From the NCBI GenBank assembly GCA_024036415.1, contig JAMWET010000694.1:1-64000 (forward strand): 64,000 bases of DNA. Direction: 5' to 3'. Position 1 is the first letter of the stretch. The number at the start of each line of letters is the position of its first letter. The stretch comes from Prochilodus magdalenae. Lineage: Eukaryota; Chordata; Actinopteri; Characiformes; Prochilodontidae. This document shows, one piece after another, positions 15,332 through 29,100 of this stretch. Both the position numbers and the translations under genes were made by a program. The notes below the pieces were generated by a model. It ran no database searches, was not told the origin of the DNA, and worked only from the letters and a program-made list of their open reading frames with translations.

Positions 15332-18300
15332 CATACTGTATATATGTATGTATTTTTCAGTTTTTTCCCTCTTTTTCTTTCACTCCTTTACTCTCAGTTC
15401 TGCACATTATATATTTTAGCACTATTTTAAAATGTTTTGTGTAAAGTGCTGTTGGGTTGCTGCTCAATTTCGTTGTACACTGTGCAATGACAATAAAGGC
15501 ATCTTATCTTAACATTATCACTACCTATTTAATAGAGAATAACTACTTTTGGCTTGGATGACAGTAGGAAGATGAAGGAGCATAGATTGTATTAGTTGAC
15601 AGATTTCTAGGTATGATATGTCTTAGGATTACTAAGTAGTGCACTTGTGCTGAATTTAACTCTGTATGCTTCTTTCTATCTATTGCACTGGCCCTTATGC
15701 ATGCAGTGTCTGAACTCAAAACGAGCTATGGTCTTTAACCATCTTTGTAGTAGCTAGAAAAAATTCTCAGACTGAACACTAAGCACGATTGAAGCCGTGC
15801 TAAATGCCCTAAATGTAATGGTTAATGATTAACATTTGTGTTGTTTATGTGCATGTATGTACAGGGTGAGTGAAAAGTCTTAGGACACCCTTTTATTCCA
15901 GAAACGAATAGGGGAAATGATATATTTGAATATCCCAGCAAGTAATAGGGGATCGTTTTGACTATGTTTGGAACATGGCTGCCATCTTGAAAGTCACCAT
16001 TTTCGATTAAGGACAAATTCTTCCAGTGGGAAGGTGATCATGTAACACATCAAAGAAGACCAGAATTATTTTTTTAGAAATCAACTGCAATCAGAATAAA
16101 CCACATTCCCATTTGAAAAATTAGCTTGATTCAATATGGAAGCTTATAAATTGGCCACCACATTCTGAACATAGTCTAAACGATAGTTGACTAATGTCAA
16201 CTGTGTGTAAAGCACTTTGAGCTACCAATGGTATAATACATTTGTTGATGTTGTTGTTGTTATTATAATTAAATATAAATATTATTATTATTAAGTATAT
16301 ATTCGAGACAAGAAGTGGTCATAATATTTTGATATGACTTTCGTATATTGTGATGGATCCTTAAAATGTGTCAAGAGCTAAAAAGATTTCTTAAAATGAT
16401 CTCCATCAGATGTGGATGAATGTCTATCTGCACCATCTGTATGTGGATCAAACTCCACCTGCACCAACACAGTAGGAGGATACAGTTGCTCTTGCTGGAC
16501 TGGATTTACTGCTGCCAACTCAAGTCTAAACATCAGTGCTAGCAACCCTTGTACAGGTGAGCTGTGGATTTCTTGTGATTTTATTATGCTCAAGATATTT
16601 TAGATATTAATAGTGAATTTTGACCATAACTGAAAGAAGTCAGTTAGAACCTCTACCCAGGAAGTTTCTGTGGCCTCCCTGGTAGTTGTTTGGGTTCCTC
16701 TTTGGGATCCAATAATCTGGTAACCAGCTTTCTATAGTGACCACAAACATGACCGAATAGTGACTCCTTCAGTATTCTGTAGTGGCTCATTCAGAATATT
16801 TATTATTGTATAACATTTGCACAGGTTATCAGTCCTTTACATGAAAATCATGAATGCCCAATGTATCCATGGAATTGCCATACATTATATATGTGTACCA
16901 CTTCTTAGTGAGATTATAACTGCTCTGTGTAATGGAACTATGAAGTGAAAAGTGTAGTGAAAGTATCAGGGTTTGTAAGAGGTGTACCAGTGAGATTATT
17001 GGATTTTGATCTGTGCTTTTTAAAGATAACACAGGTGAAATATTATCTGAAGGTCTAAATCTGAAGGTCAGAATGATAAACAAGCTTTAGATATTTCTAA
17101 ATTAACTGAAAATTTGAACAGAAATATAATTTTCACATTAAATGTATGTATATTGAAGTTATTCTTCACAACGCCTCGTATATTGAAACGTGCTGATCAT
17201 TCCTGTTTCGTTTATTTCACAGATGTAGACGAGTGTCTGTTCACACCATCTCCATGTGGTTCAAACTCCACCTGCACCAACACAATAGGAGGATACAGTT
17301 GCTTTTGCTGGGAGGGATTTACTGCAACCAACTCAAGTTTAAGCATCAGCACTAATAACTCCTGTACAGGTAAACTGGAGAGAGTCTGGTTTCATGTTGT
17401 TTAGATAAAGCTGCTAATAGTGGAAAGGTGCAGTATTACAAGACTCAATCTTTTACAGATGTGGATGAATGTTTATCTGCTCCATCTGTCTGTGGATTGA
17501 ACTCCAGTTGTACCAACACAGTAGGAGGATACACTTGTTCTTGCTGGGATGGATTTACTGCAACTAACTCAAATTGTACTGTGAACATTACCAACCCTTG
17601 TATAGGTAAATTTATGAATATAATTTTAGTATTCTGCTATTAAATATAGAATCATTCCAGTGTTTATACTAACATTTTTATACCCTGTCTTAATCTTGAT
17701 GTGTATTAATCTATACAGTGTGTAATCCAAAACCTGCAATATCAGAACATTATCACCACCTACCTAATAGTGGGAATAATTATTTTTGGCTTGGATGACA
17801 GTAGGTACACGTCTATTAGGGTTATCCTCTAATGGTTTCTGCTGCAGCTGTATCTTGAAGTGAAGCCACAAAGAATTTGTACAACACAGTACTTGTACTT
17901 TGGACGACCACTACCTGGCTTGTCGTCCACAGTCCAGGTTTCTCAGATGCAACAGTGCTGTGTGATATTTGTGGTCTTTCTGGGTGTCGGTTGTTGATAT
18001 GTCTAAGTCTGCGGCTACAATACAGCAGATGCGTTCCCCTGATATCAGAATCACCTCGGTCCTCTCTTTTTTCGTCAGTTCCATCCGCAGTTACTTGTAG
18101 TGAACGTCAAATGTTTTGAACTTTCGTTGTTAATAACTTTTCAACCACAAGAGATATTACTTCTTTGATATGCTACACTACTTCCTTCCCATTGTAAAAA
18201 TTTGCCCTTGATTCAATATAGCAGCTTTAAGCGGCCATGTTCAGGACATAGTCTAAACGATAGGCCCACTCCCCCATTCCTTGCAAGGTTTTTTTAGATA

Positions 18301-21300
18301 TGTCATTTTGTGTGTGTGTTATTAGTAATAGTAGTAGTATTTCTCCCCCGTTACTGATGTCATTGGTCTATAAACACTGAAGCTCCTAACAGTGGGAAAG
18401 GTGCTCTGATATATTCTGATATGACTTTGTTTATTTTAATTGATTCTTAAAATGTATCAAGAGCAGTAATAAACTAAAAGATGAAATACAAGACATCCCT
18501 GTGTTCTCCAAATTACTCCTGTAATAACTTATCAGTCTGATGTTTCGTTTAAGATGTTCCAAATGAAAGCAATATAGTCCTGTATTTGTGAATGTGTGCA
18601 TGTAAAACTTACACTAAAAGATTTCTTAAAATTTTCTCCATCAGATGTGGATGAATGTCTATCTGCACCATCTGTATGTGGATCAAACTCCACCTGCACC
18701 AACACAGTAGGAGGATACAGTTGCTCTTGCTGGACTGGATTTACTGCTGCCAACTCAAGTCTAAACATCAGTGCTAGTAACCCTTGTACAGGTGAGCTGT
18801 GGATTTCTTGTGATTTTATTTTGCTGAAGATATTTTAGATATTAATAGTGAATTTTGACCATAACTGAAAGAAGTCAGTTAGAACCTCTACCCAGGAAGT
18901 TTCTGTGGCCTCCCTGGTAGTTGTTTGGGTTCCTCTTTGGGATCCAATAATCTGGTAACCAGCTTTCTATAGTGACCACAAACATGACCGAATAGTGACT
19001 CCTTCAGTATTCTGTAGTGGCTCATTCAGAATATTTATTATTGTATAACATTTGTATATATTGAAACGTGCTGATCATTCCTGTTTCGTTTATTGCACAG
19101 ATGTAGACGAGTGTCTGTTCACCCCATCTCCATGTGGTTCAAACTCCACATGCATCAACACAATAGGAGGATACAGCTGCTCTTGCTGGGATGGATTTGT
19201 TGTTCCAAATGTGAATCTAAATATCAGCATTAGTAACCCTTGCATAGGTAAGATTAGTGATTATTAAATTAAAAAATATATATATTTATAAAGGCATATC
19301 AAGTGTGACTCTTCTCAGATTGTTTCTGTGTTGTGCCCCCCTTACCCCACTGCTGAAGATGTTATAGTGCAATTTACATATCTGTAAAACACATCTGTTA
19401 CCAACAGAATTGGGATAAAGAAACTTCCATAAGAAGTGTCTGAGTGCAGTTATATTTCTGCACTCAAAGTACAAAGGGAAGACAAGGAGTGTTGTCAGAG
19501 GAGCAAAAAGAAGGTCAAAGCCAGAGAGTCGATCAGAGCAATAAAGCCAACAGGGAATAGGTAGAGGGGGCTTATATGCAGACTCGTTGATTAAAGACAG
19601 GTGATATTAGTCAGGAGACAGGAGACGTAGAGTGGGAAGGATTGGGAGACTGGAGACATGTTGGTGTGATGTCATCAGCTAATGCACTCTGGGAAGTTGA
19701 GTTCGGGGGCGTGGCTGAGCCAGGGAAACGGAAGCGTGACGGTTTTGCTTATTTGTTTGTATATATGTTCTGCAGCGCTGAGGCCGCTCAGGTTTCTGAC
19801 ATTTAGTTATTTTATTTCTGCTCCAAAACTGAAAGTGTTCTGTTTAGCTAACTGTCTGGAGCTGCAACAGAAAACATACTCTATCTGCACCTGGCTTTAA
19901 AGACTGATACTGCTTAGTTTAGCATGAGCTCCAGCAGGAACAGTCACACATCATCAACCCGTTACTTCTAAACTGCACAGACACATGTAGGACATAGAAC
20001 ACAGTTAGAAAGCTTCTAGATTAATATTAATGTGTTAGTAATATTAAAATATGGATGAAACCCTTATTGAACATGTAGTCCACAGTAGGTGTCCTTGACT
20101 TCTCAGTGATGGAAGTTTAGAGAATAAAGCCTCCTTTATCCTGTCAGACCTGTTTACACGTTCTGAAAATGTACTTTTACACCCACATAGTAAAGCTGTG
20201 ATACCAGAGAAATACATTTTAAATACTAATGATTATATTTATCTTTTAGATCTAGATGAATGTCTGTTTGCACCATGTGGATTATACTCCACCTGCACCA
20301 ACACAATAGGAGGATACAGTTGCTCTTGCTGGGATGGATTCACTGCAGCCAATTCTAGTCTAAGCATCAGTGTAAATAACTCTTGTGGAGGTGAGTGTCT
20401 AAATATTGGTGTTAGTAATTTATCAAAGGTGAGTGTTTTAGTGACTACCTGATTTTCCAGTATTAAAAATGTGTTGGTGCAAGAATTCCAGTGTATTCTG
20501 TTATTACAGATGTGGACGAATGTCTGTTTGCACCACCTGTTTGTGGTTCAAACTCCACCTGCAACAACACGATAGGAGGATACAGTTGTTCTTGCTGGCC
20601 TGGCTTCAACATCACCAACTCAAGCCTAAGCATCAGCGTTAATAACTCGTGCACTGGTAAGCTGGAGATGGTTTAGTTCTGTGTTGTCTAGATTAAGCTT
20701 CATCACTGCTAATAGCTAAATAGTGCAGCTTTACAAAACAAAGTTATTTATCAATCTAACAGATGAGGATGAATGTCTGTCTACACCATCCGTATGTGGT
20801 CCAAGCTCCACCTGCATCAACACAATAGGAGGATACAGTTGCTATTGTCAGCCAGGATTTGCTGCCACAAACTCAAGTCTATCGATTAGTGTTAGTAACT
20901 CCTGTACAGGTAAGTCGTCAAACTGTAGTTATAAAGATGTTGGAGGCTTTTTAAGGAGGAAAAGTGTTTTTAAGGGTGAAAATTGACACACCTAATCATG
21001 TAAATATGTGCATGCAGAATGTACATGAACATATATTTAATAAAGGTATTTTTTACAGATGTGGATGAATGTTTGTCTGAACTACATGTTTGTGGATCAA
21101 ACTCCACCTGCACCAACACAGTAGGAGGATTCAGTTGTTCTTGCTGGGCTGGATTTACTGCCACAAACCCAAACGATACTGTCAGCATTTTAAACCCATG
21201 TAGAGGTATGTGATTAATTATCAATAGAATATTTTTCCTAAAGCATTTCAACTTTGAATGATATAGACACTCTGCAGTGTGTGTACTAACATAGCAACAT

Positions 21301-24300
21301 TACTGTGTAGCACTGTCGTGTTCAAGATGAGATACAATAATGAATCATTTAAAAAGTTTGTAACTATGCTGTCTATGCACCAATCAGAAGCTTAGAATCA
21401 CTCATCATTAATACTGTTGTTCTTTTAATTACAGTGGTGAGAATAAGGTCCTCCTAAAATACATTCTGAAATATTCATGAAGTTTTAACAGTGTCGTAAA
21501 AATTCAGTGAACCTCTAAACTAATGACTGAAACCAAAGCTAATTATAGTTAGAAGTTTAGAGGTGAAAATATGCTGATAAAGGAATACAAGATAAACTCT
21601 TTCCTTTTTTCTCTCAGATATAGATGAATGTACATCTGAACCATCCATTTGTGGTCCAAACTCCACCTGCACCAACTCAATAGGAGGATACAGCTGCTCC
21701 TGTTTGCAGGGATTTACTGCAACAAACTCAAGTCTAACTGTCCACATGACTAACCCTTGTACAGGCAAGTTATTAAATGTCACTTCTGAAAGAAAATCAT
21801 TTCATACCCTGAAATAGCTTCTTCATGTTTTAATGGATAAGTTAATCAACACATGCTTGTGGAGCGTCCTGTGCTGTAGTGCCTGAACTAAAAACAAACT
21901 CAAGTCTAATGATACGTGTTAATGACCCTTGTAGAGACGAGTAGTTACACAGAACTGTAGTGTTACACACAAGCCTTTTCCTCCATCAGTGAATACTAGA
22001 AATATGCAGATGCTAAAATTACAAGAAGACAAACCTTTCATTACAGATGTAGATGAATGTCTACTTGCCCCATCTGTGTGCGGTCCAAACTCCACCTGCA
22101 CCAACACGATAGGAGGATACAGCTGCTCTTGCTGGGATGGGTTTACTGCAACCGACTCAAATCTTACAGTGAACATTAATAACCCTTGTAAAGGTAAATT
22201 TATAAATATCATTTTATTATTCTGCTGTTAAATATAGAAACATTCCAGGGTTTTTACCAACGTTTTTATACCACAGTATGTGATCCAAAGCCTGAAATAC
22301 ACAGTCATATCAGAACATTATCACCACCTACCTAATAGTGGGAATAACCCCTCCTGACTCGGATGGCACTAGGGAGATGTAGTCACTAGTTGTAGTCACT
22401 GTTGTGCTCTTGAAACCACTCATGCATGACCTTTGCAGGGTGAGGGAAGGCAGTTTCCTGTGAATAGGTACCAGTAATATCAGGGAAGAACCTTAACATT
22501 TACAGGGACATCAGTCCTCCAGTGTCCTGTGAAAACTGGAAGCAAATTTGAAATTGAACACAGGTTAACATTTATGCCATAGCCATGTGTCTGACATAAC
22601 AACGTTTTGTTAATGCTGATCCCTGACACTTTCATAGGTGCTCCTAGGTTCATTATAGAGTGTTTTTGCCTCACTGTGGCACCTCAATTGCTGCGTGCCA
22701 CTTGCCCAAATTGGGAAAAGTCCATACCTGGTACCACTTTACTATGGTGGCTCTCCAACATCCCAAAAAGTTGCCGGTTTCCCAGAGACTGTCACCCTTC
22801 ACCCGATACACTATTATCATGTCATTTACAAAAGTGTGTCCATTAACCATGAACATTGTTTTGAAGTTTGCTACACCTGGTTATTCATATTTGCAGAAAA
22901 GACTGTCACGTGGCATCTGTGATGTCCTGGACCATGTGTATGCTAAATGAGGGGTGGTCATAACATTCTGATATGACGGATGGATTCTTAAAATAGGAGC
23001 TGTAACAAACTAGAGGCAGAAGCTGAAATATATAATACAGGGACCCTTTGTGCTGGACTTCCACTCTCACATTCTCGCTAAAACTCTGAATCAGGATGCT
23101 CTTTATTGGGGCTTTTTAACGGCAGCTAAACGTGTAAACTCCTTTAGTACTCTGTTGCTGTAAAAAAAATGATTAATCTCTTGTTTATTTTTATTTTTCT
23201 ACAACATTTGGACAGGATGCCTGTTCTTTACATAGCATGAAAATTATAAATGCTGAATGGACTAATAGAAATACCCCAGTGTACAGTGACGATATTTCTA
23301 GCAAGCTTTAGATATTTTTAAATTGACTGACAATTTGTACACAAATCTGAAAAATATAATATACTTATAATGTTAAGATTTAACATATGTATAGTGAAGT
23401 TAATCTTCACAACGTCTCGTATATTGAAACATGGTGATCATGCCTGTTTCATTTATTTCACAGATGTAGACGAATGTCTGTTCATCCCATCTCCATGTGG
23501 TTCAAACTCCACCTGCAACAACACAATAGGAGGATACAGTTGTTCTTGCTGGCCTGGCTTCAACATCACCAACTCAAGTCTAAGCATCAGCATTAATAAC
23601 TCGTGCACTGGTAAGCTGGAGAAAGTTTAGTTCTGTAGATTAATTGTGTAGGTTAAACTTCATCACTGCTAATAGTCAAACAGTAAAGCCATTAGTTTCG
23701 TAGCACTGTTGTGTTGAAGACCAGATACAATAATGACTCATTTAAAAAGTTTTCATACATTGTGAGTTTGCTAATCACAAGAAGCATCTGCTGATGTGAA
23801 CCATAAAAGAGATCTCAGTAGGCCTTATATCATCAGACCTATTATTCAGTCTACAGCTAGATTACTGTGTTCCTGGCAGGACATGAAAGAATCCTCTTCT
23901 CTCCAAATATATAAATTAAATTACTGAAGATCTGATATTTGTTACTGTGTGTTACTGTGTGAACTGGTGAAATTAAGATGTTGGTGAAGAACATGCAGCA
24001 CCGTCTATGCTGTATCATATAGACGTCTTCTCAGTGGTGACATATGGTGGAAGGTGCATCATGATATAGGTTTGCTTTGTTGCCTCTGGGACTGGATCAG
24101 TTGACAGCGTCAGTGGGGAAATAAATTCCAGAGTTCATCATGGTCCCCTATAGGTTCATGTCATACTGGCTGTCTGTTGGCTGTAGCTCAGTAGAGAGTA
24201 AGAGAGGCAGCAGGAATGATGCATTTAAACACTGGTGTAAATCTCCTATAGAATGTCTTAAAAATACACAACTATCTGACATTTGGAGTCGCCCACTTAG

Positions 24301-26037
24301 AGCACAACCTTTAGAGATATTGTTCACACCTGACTTCCAGAGTAGTAAGCTAAGTTGAATGCTGTGTTTGTGATATTAGTTTTGGCATATTGTGTTTGTC
24401 CGTATTTGTGATAATGAGCTAATCAGATTTAGTGTTCATTTAATGCAGAAATCTGTAAAGAGTTCATACTTTTTCTTGCCACTGTATAATTACTTATAGA
24501 GGATTATTTAGATAATGTGTTTAAATATTTAAAATATTTAGGAAACGGTTATATAGATGTAACATTTTAATTTATTTTTGTTTTTTTAAGGGTCCTGTAG
24601 TGAAAATATGCTGATAAAGGAATACAAGATAAACTCTCTACTTTGTTCTCTCAGATATAGATGAATGTGTATTAAAACCATCAGTTTGTGGTACAAACTC
24701 CACCTGCACCAACTCAGTAGGAGGATACAGCTGCTCCTGCTGGGAGGGATTTACTGCAACCAACATAAATCTGTCTGTCAGCATTAGTAACCCCTGCACT
24801 GGTAAGTTATTAAATGTTAATTAGGACAGGACTTAAGCCAACTCCTCCTACTGCGTTCCAGATTGTTAATTGTTAATGAGCATCCTGAAACACTCGCTCT
24901 TTGTTGGACTTTTTTCTCAGCCTTTATCTTGGAATCTAAACACTGTTACACAATTTAAAGCTAAATATCAACAGTACTGTAAAATGTCTCTATCCATAGT
25001 ATATATAATGTAGTGATTTATTATTTCTACATATCCCTACAACAAATTAAATTGGATTGTAGTGAAATTTCTGATAGCACAGTACATCTTCTTTAAAAAC
25101 CTACCCAGAATCCTCTAGTCGATGCCCTTTTAACATCTTGCTTAAGATGCTTTACACCTAATGTTTAAGGTCTTGAGATCTATGCATCTGGTTTATATTA
25201 ATCATTAGTCTCTCAGTTTGTTCCCACTTACATTTAGCCTAAAATCTCTCAGTTATGCCCACATGTTCCTGTTTCATGGTCACGTCTGATTCTTTGAGAC
25301 TAACCAAATCTTACAGAGCATTTAAAAAGGAGAAACTCTTTTAAAAGAACAGTGTAGTCTAGGATCTGCGATAAACCCTGCCTGGAAACCCACCTCTTTA
25401 TGTACATTTCAGGATACTACAATAATAACAAATCAGATACTAATCATTTAAATTTTTTTAGATGAGGATGAATGTCTGTCTACTCCATCTGTTTGTGGTC
25501 CAAACTCCACCTGCACCAACACAATAGGAGGATACAGTTGCTCTTGCTGGGAAGGATTTACTGTAACCAACCAAAGTTTAAGCATCAGCACTAATAACTC
25601 CTGTACAGGTAAACTGGACAGAGTCTGGTTTCATGTTGTTTAGATAAAACTGCTAATAGTGGAAAGGTGCAGTATTACAAGACTCAATCTTTTACAGATG
25701 TGGATGAATGTTTATCCGCTCCATCTGTATGTGGATTAAACTCCATTTGTAACAACACAGTGGGAGGATACAGTTGCTCTTGCTGGGATGGGTTTACTGC
25801 AACCAACTCAAATCTTACTGTGAACATTACCAACCCTTGTATAGGTAAATTTATTAATATAATTTTACTATTGTGCTATTAAATATAGATAGATTTCAGT
25901 GTTTATACCAAAATTTCTATACCCTTTCTTAATTAAGATGTTTATTAATCTATACAATGTGTTATCCAAAACCTGAAATACACAGTCATATAAGAACATA
26001 TACATACATATATATACATACACACACACACACACAA

Positions 26038-26118
<81 letters not shown>

Positions 26119-29100
26119 TATATACATACTGTATATATGTATGTTTTTTTCAGTTTTTTCCCTCTTTTTCTTTCACTCCTTTACTCTCAGTTCTGCACAT
26201 TATATATTTTAGCACTATTTTAAAATGTTTTGTGTAAAGTGCTGTTGGGTTGCTGCTCAATTTCGTTGTACACTGTGCAATGACAATAAAGGCATCTCAT
26301 CTTAACATTATCACTACCTATTTAATAGAGAATAACTACTTTCAGCTTGGATGACAGTAGGAAGATGAAGGAGCATAGATTGTATTAGTTGACAGATTTC
26401 TAGGTATGATATGTCTTAGGATTACTAAGTAGTGCACTTGTGCTGAATTTAACTCTGTATGCTTCTTTCTATCTATTGCACTGGCCCTTATGCATGCAGT
26501 GTCTGAACTCAAAACGAGCTATGGTCTTTAACCATCTTTGTAGTAGCTAGAAAAAATTCTCAGACTGAACACTAAGCACGATTGAAGCCGTGCTAAATGC
26601 CCTAAATGTAATGGTTAATGATTAACATTTGTGTTGTTTATGTGCATGTATGTACAGGGTGAGTGAAAAGTCTTAGGACACCCTTTTATTCCAGAAACGA
26701 ATAGGGGAAATGATATATTTGAATATCCCAGCAAGTAATAGGGGATCGTTTTGACTATGTTTGGAACATGGCTGCCATCTTGAAAGTCACCATTTTCGAT
26801 TAAGGACAAATTCTTCCAGTGGGAAGGTGATCATGTAACACATCAAAGAAGACCAGAATTAACAGAACAGAACAGAAATCAACTGCAATCAGAATAAACC
26901 ACATTCCCATTTGAAAAATTAGCTTGATTCAATATGGAAGCTTATAAATTGGCCACCACATTCTGAACATAGTCTAAACGATAGTTGAGTAATGTCAACT
27001 GTGTGTAAAGCACTTTGAGCTACCAATGGTATAATACATTTGTTGATGTTGTTGTTGTTATTATAATTAAATATAAATATTATTATTATTAAGTATATAT
27101 TCAAGACAAGAAGTGGTCATAATATTTTGATATGACTTTCGTATATTGTGATGGATCCTTAAAATGTGTCAAGAGCTAAAAAGATTTCTTAAAATGATCT
27201 CCATCAGATGTGGATGAATGTCTATCTGCACCATCTGTATGTGGAACAAACTCCACCTGCACCAACACAATAGGAGGATACAGTTGCTCTTGCTGGACTG
27301 GATTTACTGCAGCAAATTCAAGTCTAAACGTCAGTTCTAGTAACCCTTGTACAGGTGAGCTGTGGATATATGTGAATGTTATTCTCAAGATGTTTTAGAT
27401 ATTAATAATGGAATTTGTTGATTATTATTTTTCTACAACATTTGGACAGGTTGTAAATGCTCAATATATTAATAGAAATGCTGCAGTGGACAGTGACCAT
27501 ATAGTACATTTTATCTTTCTGTGTAAGACTGACTGTACTTTAATAGGCTGAAGGAGAAGTGGTATTTCATATGTAGAGAAATATAATAAGAGAATCACAC
27601 ATAAATAAGTTAAAGTTAAGGTTTAGCATGTTAGATAAATCCCCGTTTACCTTATTTGTATGTCATACAGCCTCCATGTGTACCACTGCTTAGGGAGATT
27701 AGAACTGCTCTGTGGAATAGATTTATAAGCTGTAGTGAAAGTATCAGGGTTTGTAAGAGGTGTACCAGTGAGATTATAAGATTTAGATTTGTGCTTTTTA
27801 AAGAAAACACAGGTGAAATATTATCTATTGTTAGAGTGATAAACAAGCTTTAGATATTTCTAAATTGACTGATAATTTGTACACAAATCTAAAAAATATA
27901 ACACACTGATAATGTTTAGGTTTAGCGTATATTTAGCAAAGGTAATCATCACAACGCCTCGGATATTGAAACATGGTGATTGTACCTGTTTTATTTATTT
28001 CACAGATGTAGACGAGTGTCTGTTCACACCATGTGGTTCAAACTCCACCTGCATCAACACAATAGGAGGATACAGCTGCTCTTGCTGGGATGGATTTATT
28101 GTTCCAAATGTGAATCTAAATATCAGCATTAGTAACCCTTGCATAGGTAAGATTTCTGTTAAATATAAAAGTAGAATGTTTTCATAACATGTGTGGAAAG
28201 AATCAGTGTGTTCCTGTTTGAAATATCAAGACACTGGCCACTAATTTATATGTGTGAAGGCTAAAGACCAATGACATGAGTGTGATGATCCGTAACATGT
28301 TTGAAATATTGTGTAATTTCATATTGGTTTACTGAACTGTGCCCATCTTTTCAGGCTGTAAAAAAACTTCATAGTCAAAATGAAGGCTAAAGCTTCAACA
28401 CCCCAATGACATGAGATTTTATGGATTTTCTCACTGAAGATAAGTTAACATCCTGTAGTTATTGGCTGATGTTAACATGTTGGAAAAAACTAAATTGTAA
28501 CAGGTAATTTACATATTAGTTTACTAAAGGCAGATTAATTGCCATAATCTCCAAGAACTCTGGGAGAGGCAGCAGAGAAACCCAGGAATGTGACAAAATG
28601 CTCACCAGTATTCTGTGAACCCTCCAAGTAAAGAGACACACAATAACCATGTTAATGAATCACTTTAGCATGTTCCTAGATATTAACAAGCTACCATCAC
28701 CAGTCCATCAACCCATTACTTCTAAACTGCACAGACACATGTAGGACATAGAACACAGTTAGAAGGCTTCTAGATTAATATTAATGTGTTAGTAATATTA
28801 AAGTGTGGATGAAACCCTTATTGAACGTGCAGGCACTCAGGTTCAGTAGGTGTCTTTGACTTCTCAGTGACGTTTAGAGAATAAAGCCCCTTTTATCGTG
28901 TCAGACCTGTTTACATATTCTGAAAATGTACTTTTACACCCACATAGTAAAGCTGTGATACCAGAGAAATACATTTTAAATACTAATGAGTATATTTATC
29001 TTTTAGATCTAGATGAATGTCTGTTTGCACCATGTGGAATATACTCCACCTGCACCAACACAATAGGAGGATACAGTTGCTCTTGCTGGGATGGATTCAC

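Larger units (their letters stand above)
5612..16379 (+). repeat. 10.8-kb tandem unit, copy 1 (15 EGF exons)
   Basis: Holds exons K M J K L A B C D E F G H I J (5641 to 15109). The same order, spacing and intron sequence recur from 16380. Exon offsets are 10769 for the first K (5641 to 16410) and about 10736 for the A-I exons. The 33-bp difference comes from small insertions in copy 1 between 6.5 and 7.5 kb. Breakpoints fall in the short sequence CTAAAAGATTTC just upstream of K exons. Confidence 0.92.
16380..27177 (+). repeat. 10.8-kb tandem unit, copy 2 (15 EGF exons)
   Basis: Near-identical copy of 5612-16379 in exons and introns alike, including embedded transposon fragments. Visible differences are a few base changes, a longer CA/TA microsatellite (26019-26112 against 15287-15331), and a small replaced tract near 26860 against 16064. 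Identity this high within introns implies a very recent duplication or a doubled haplotype in assembly. Confidence 0.92.

Noticed and set aside
15222..15419. Open frames over CA/TA repeats (also 25945-26223)
   Set aside because: Low-complexity translation of a microsatellite.
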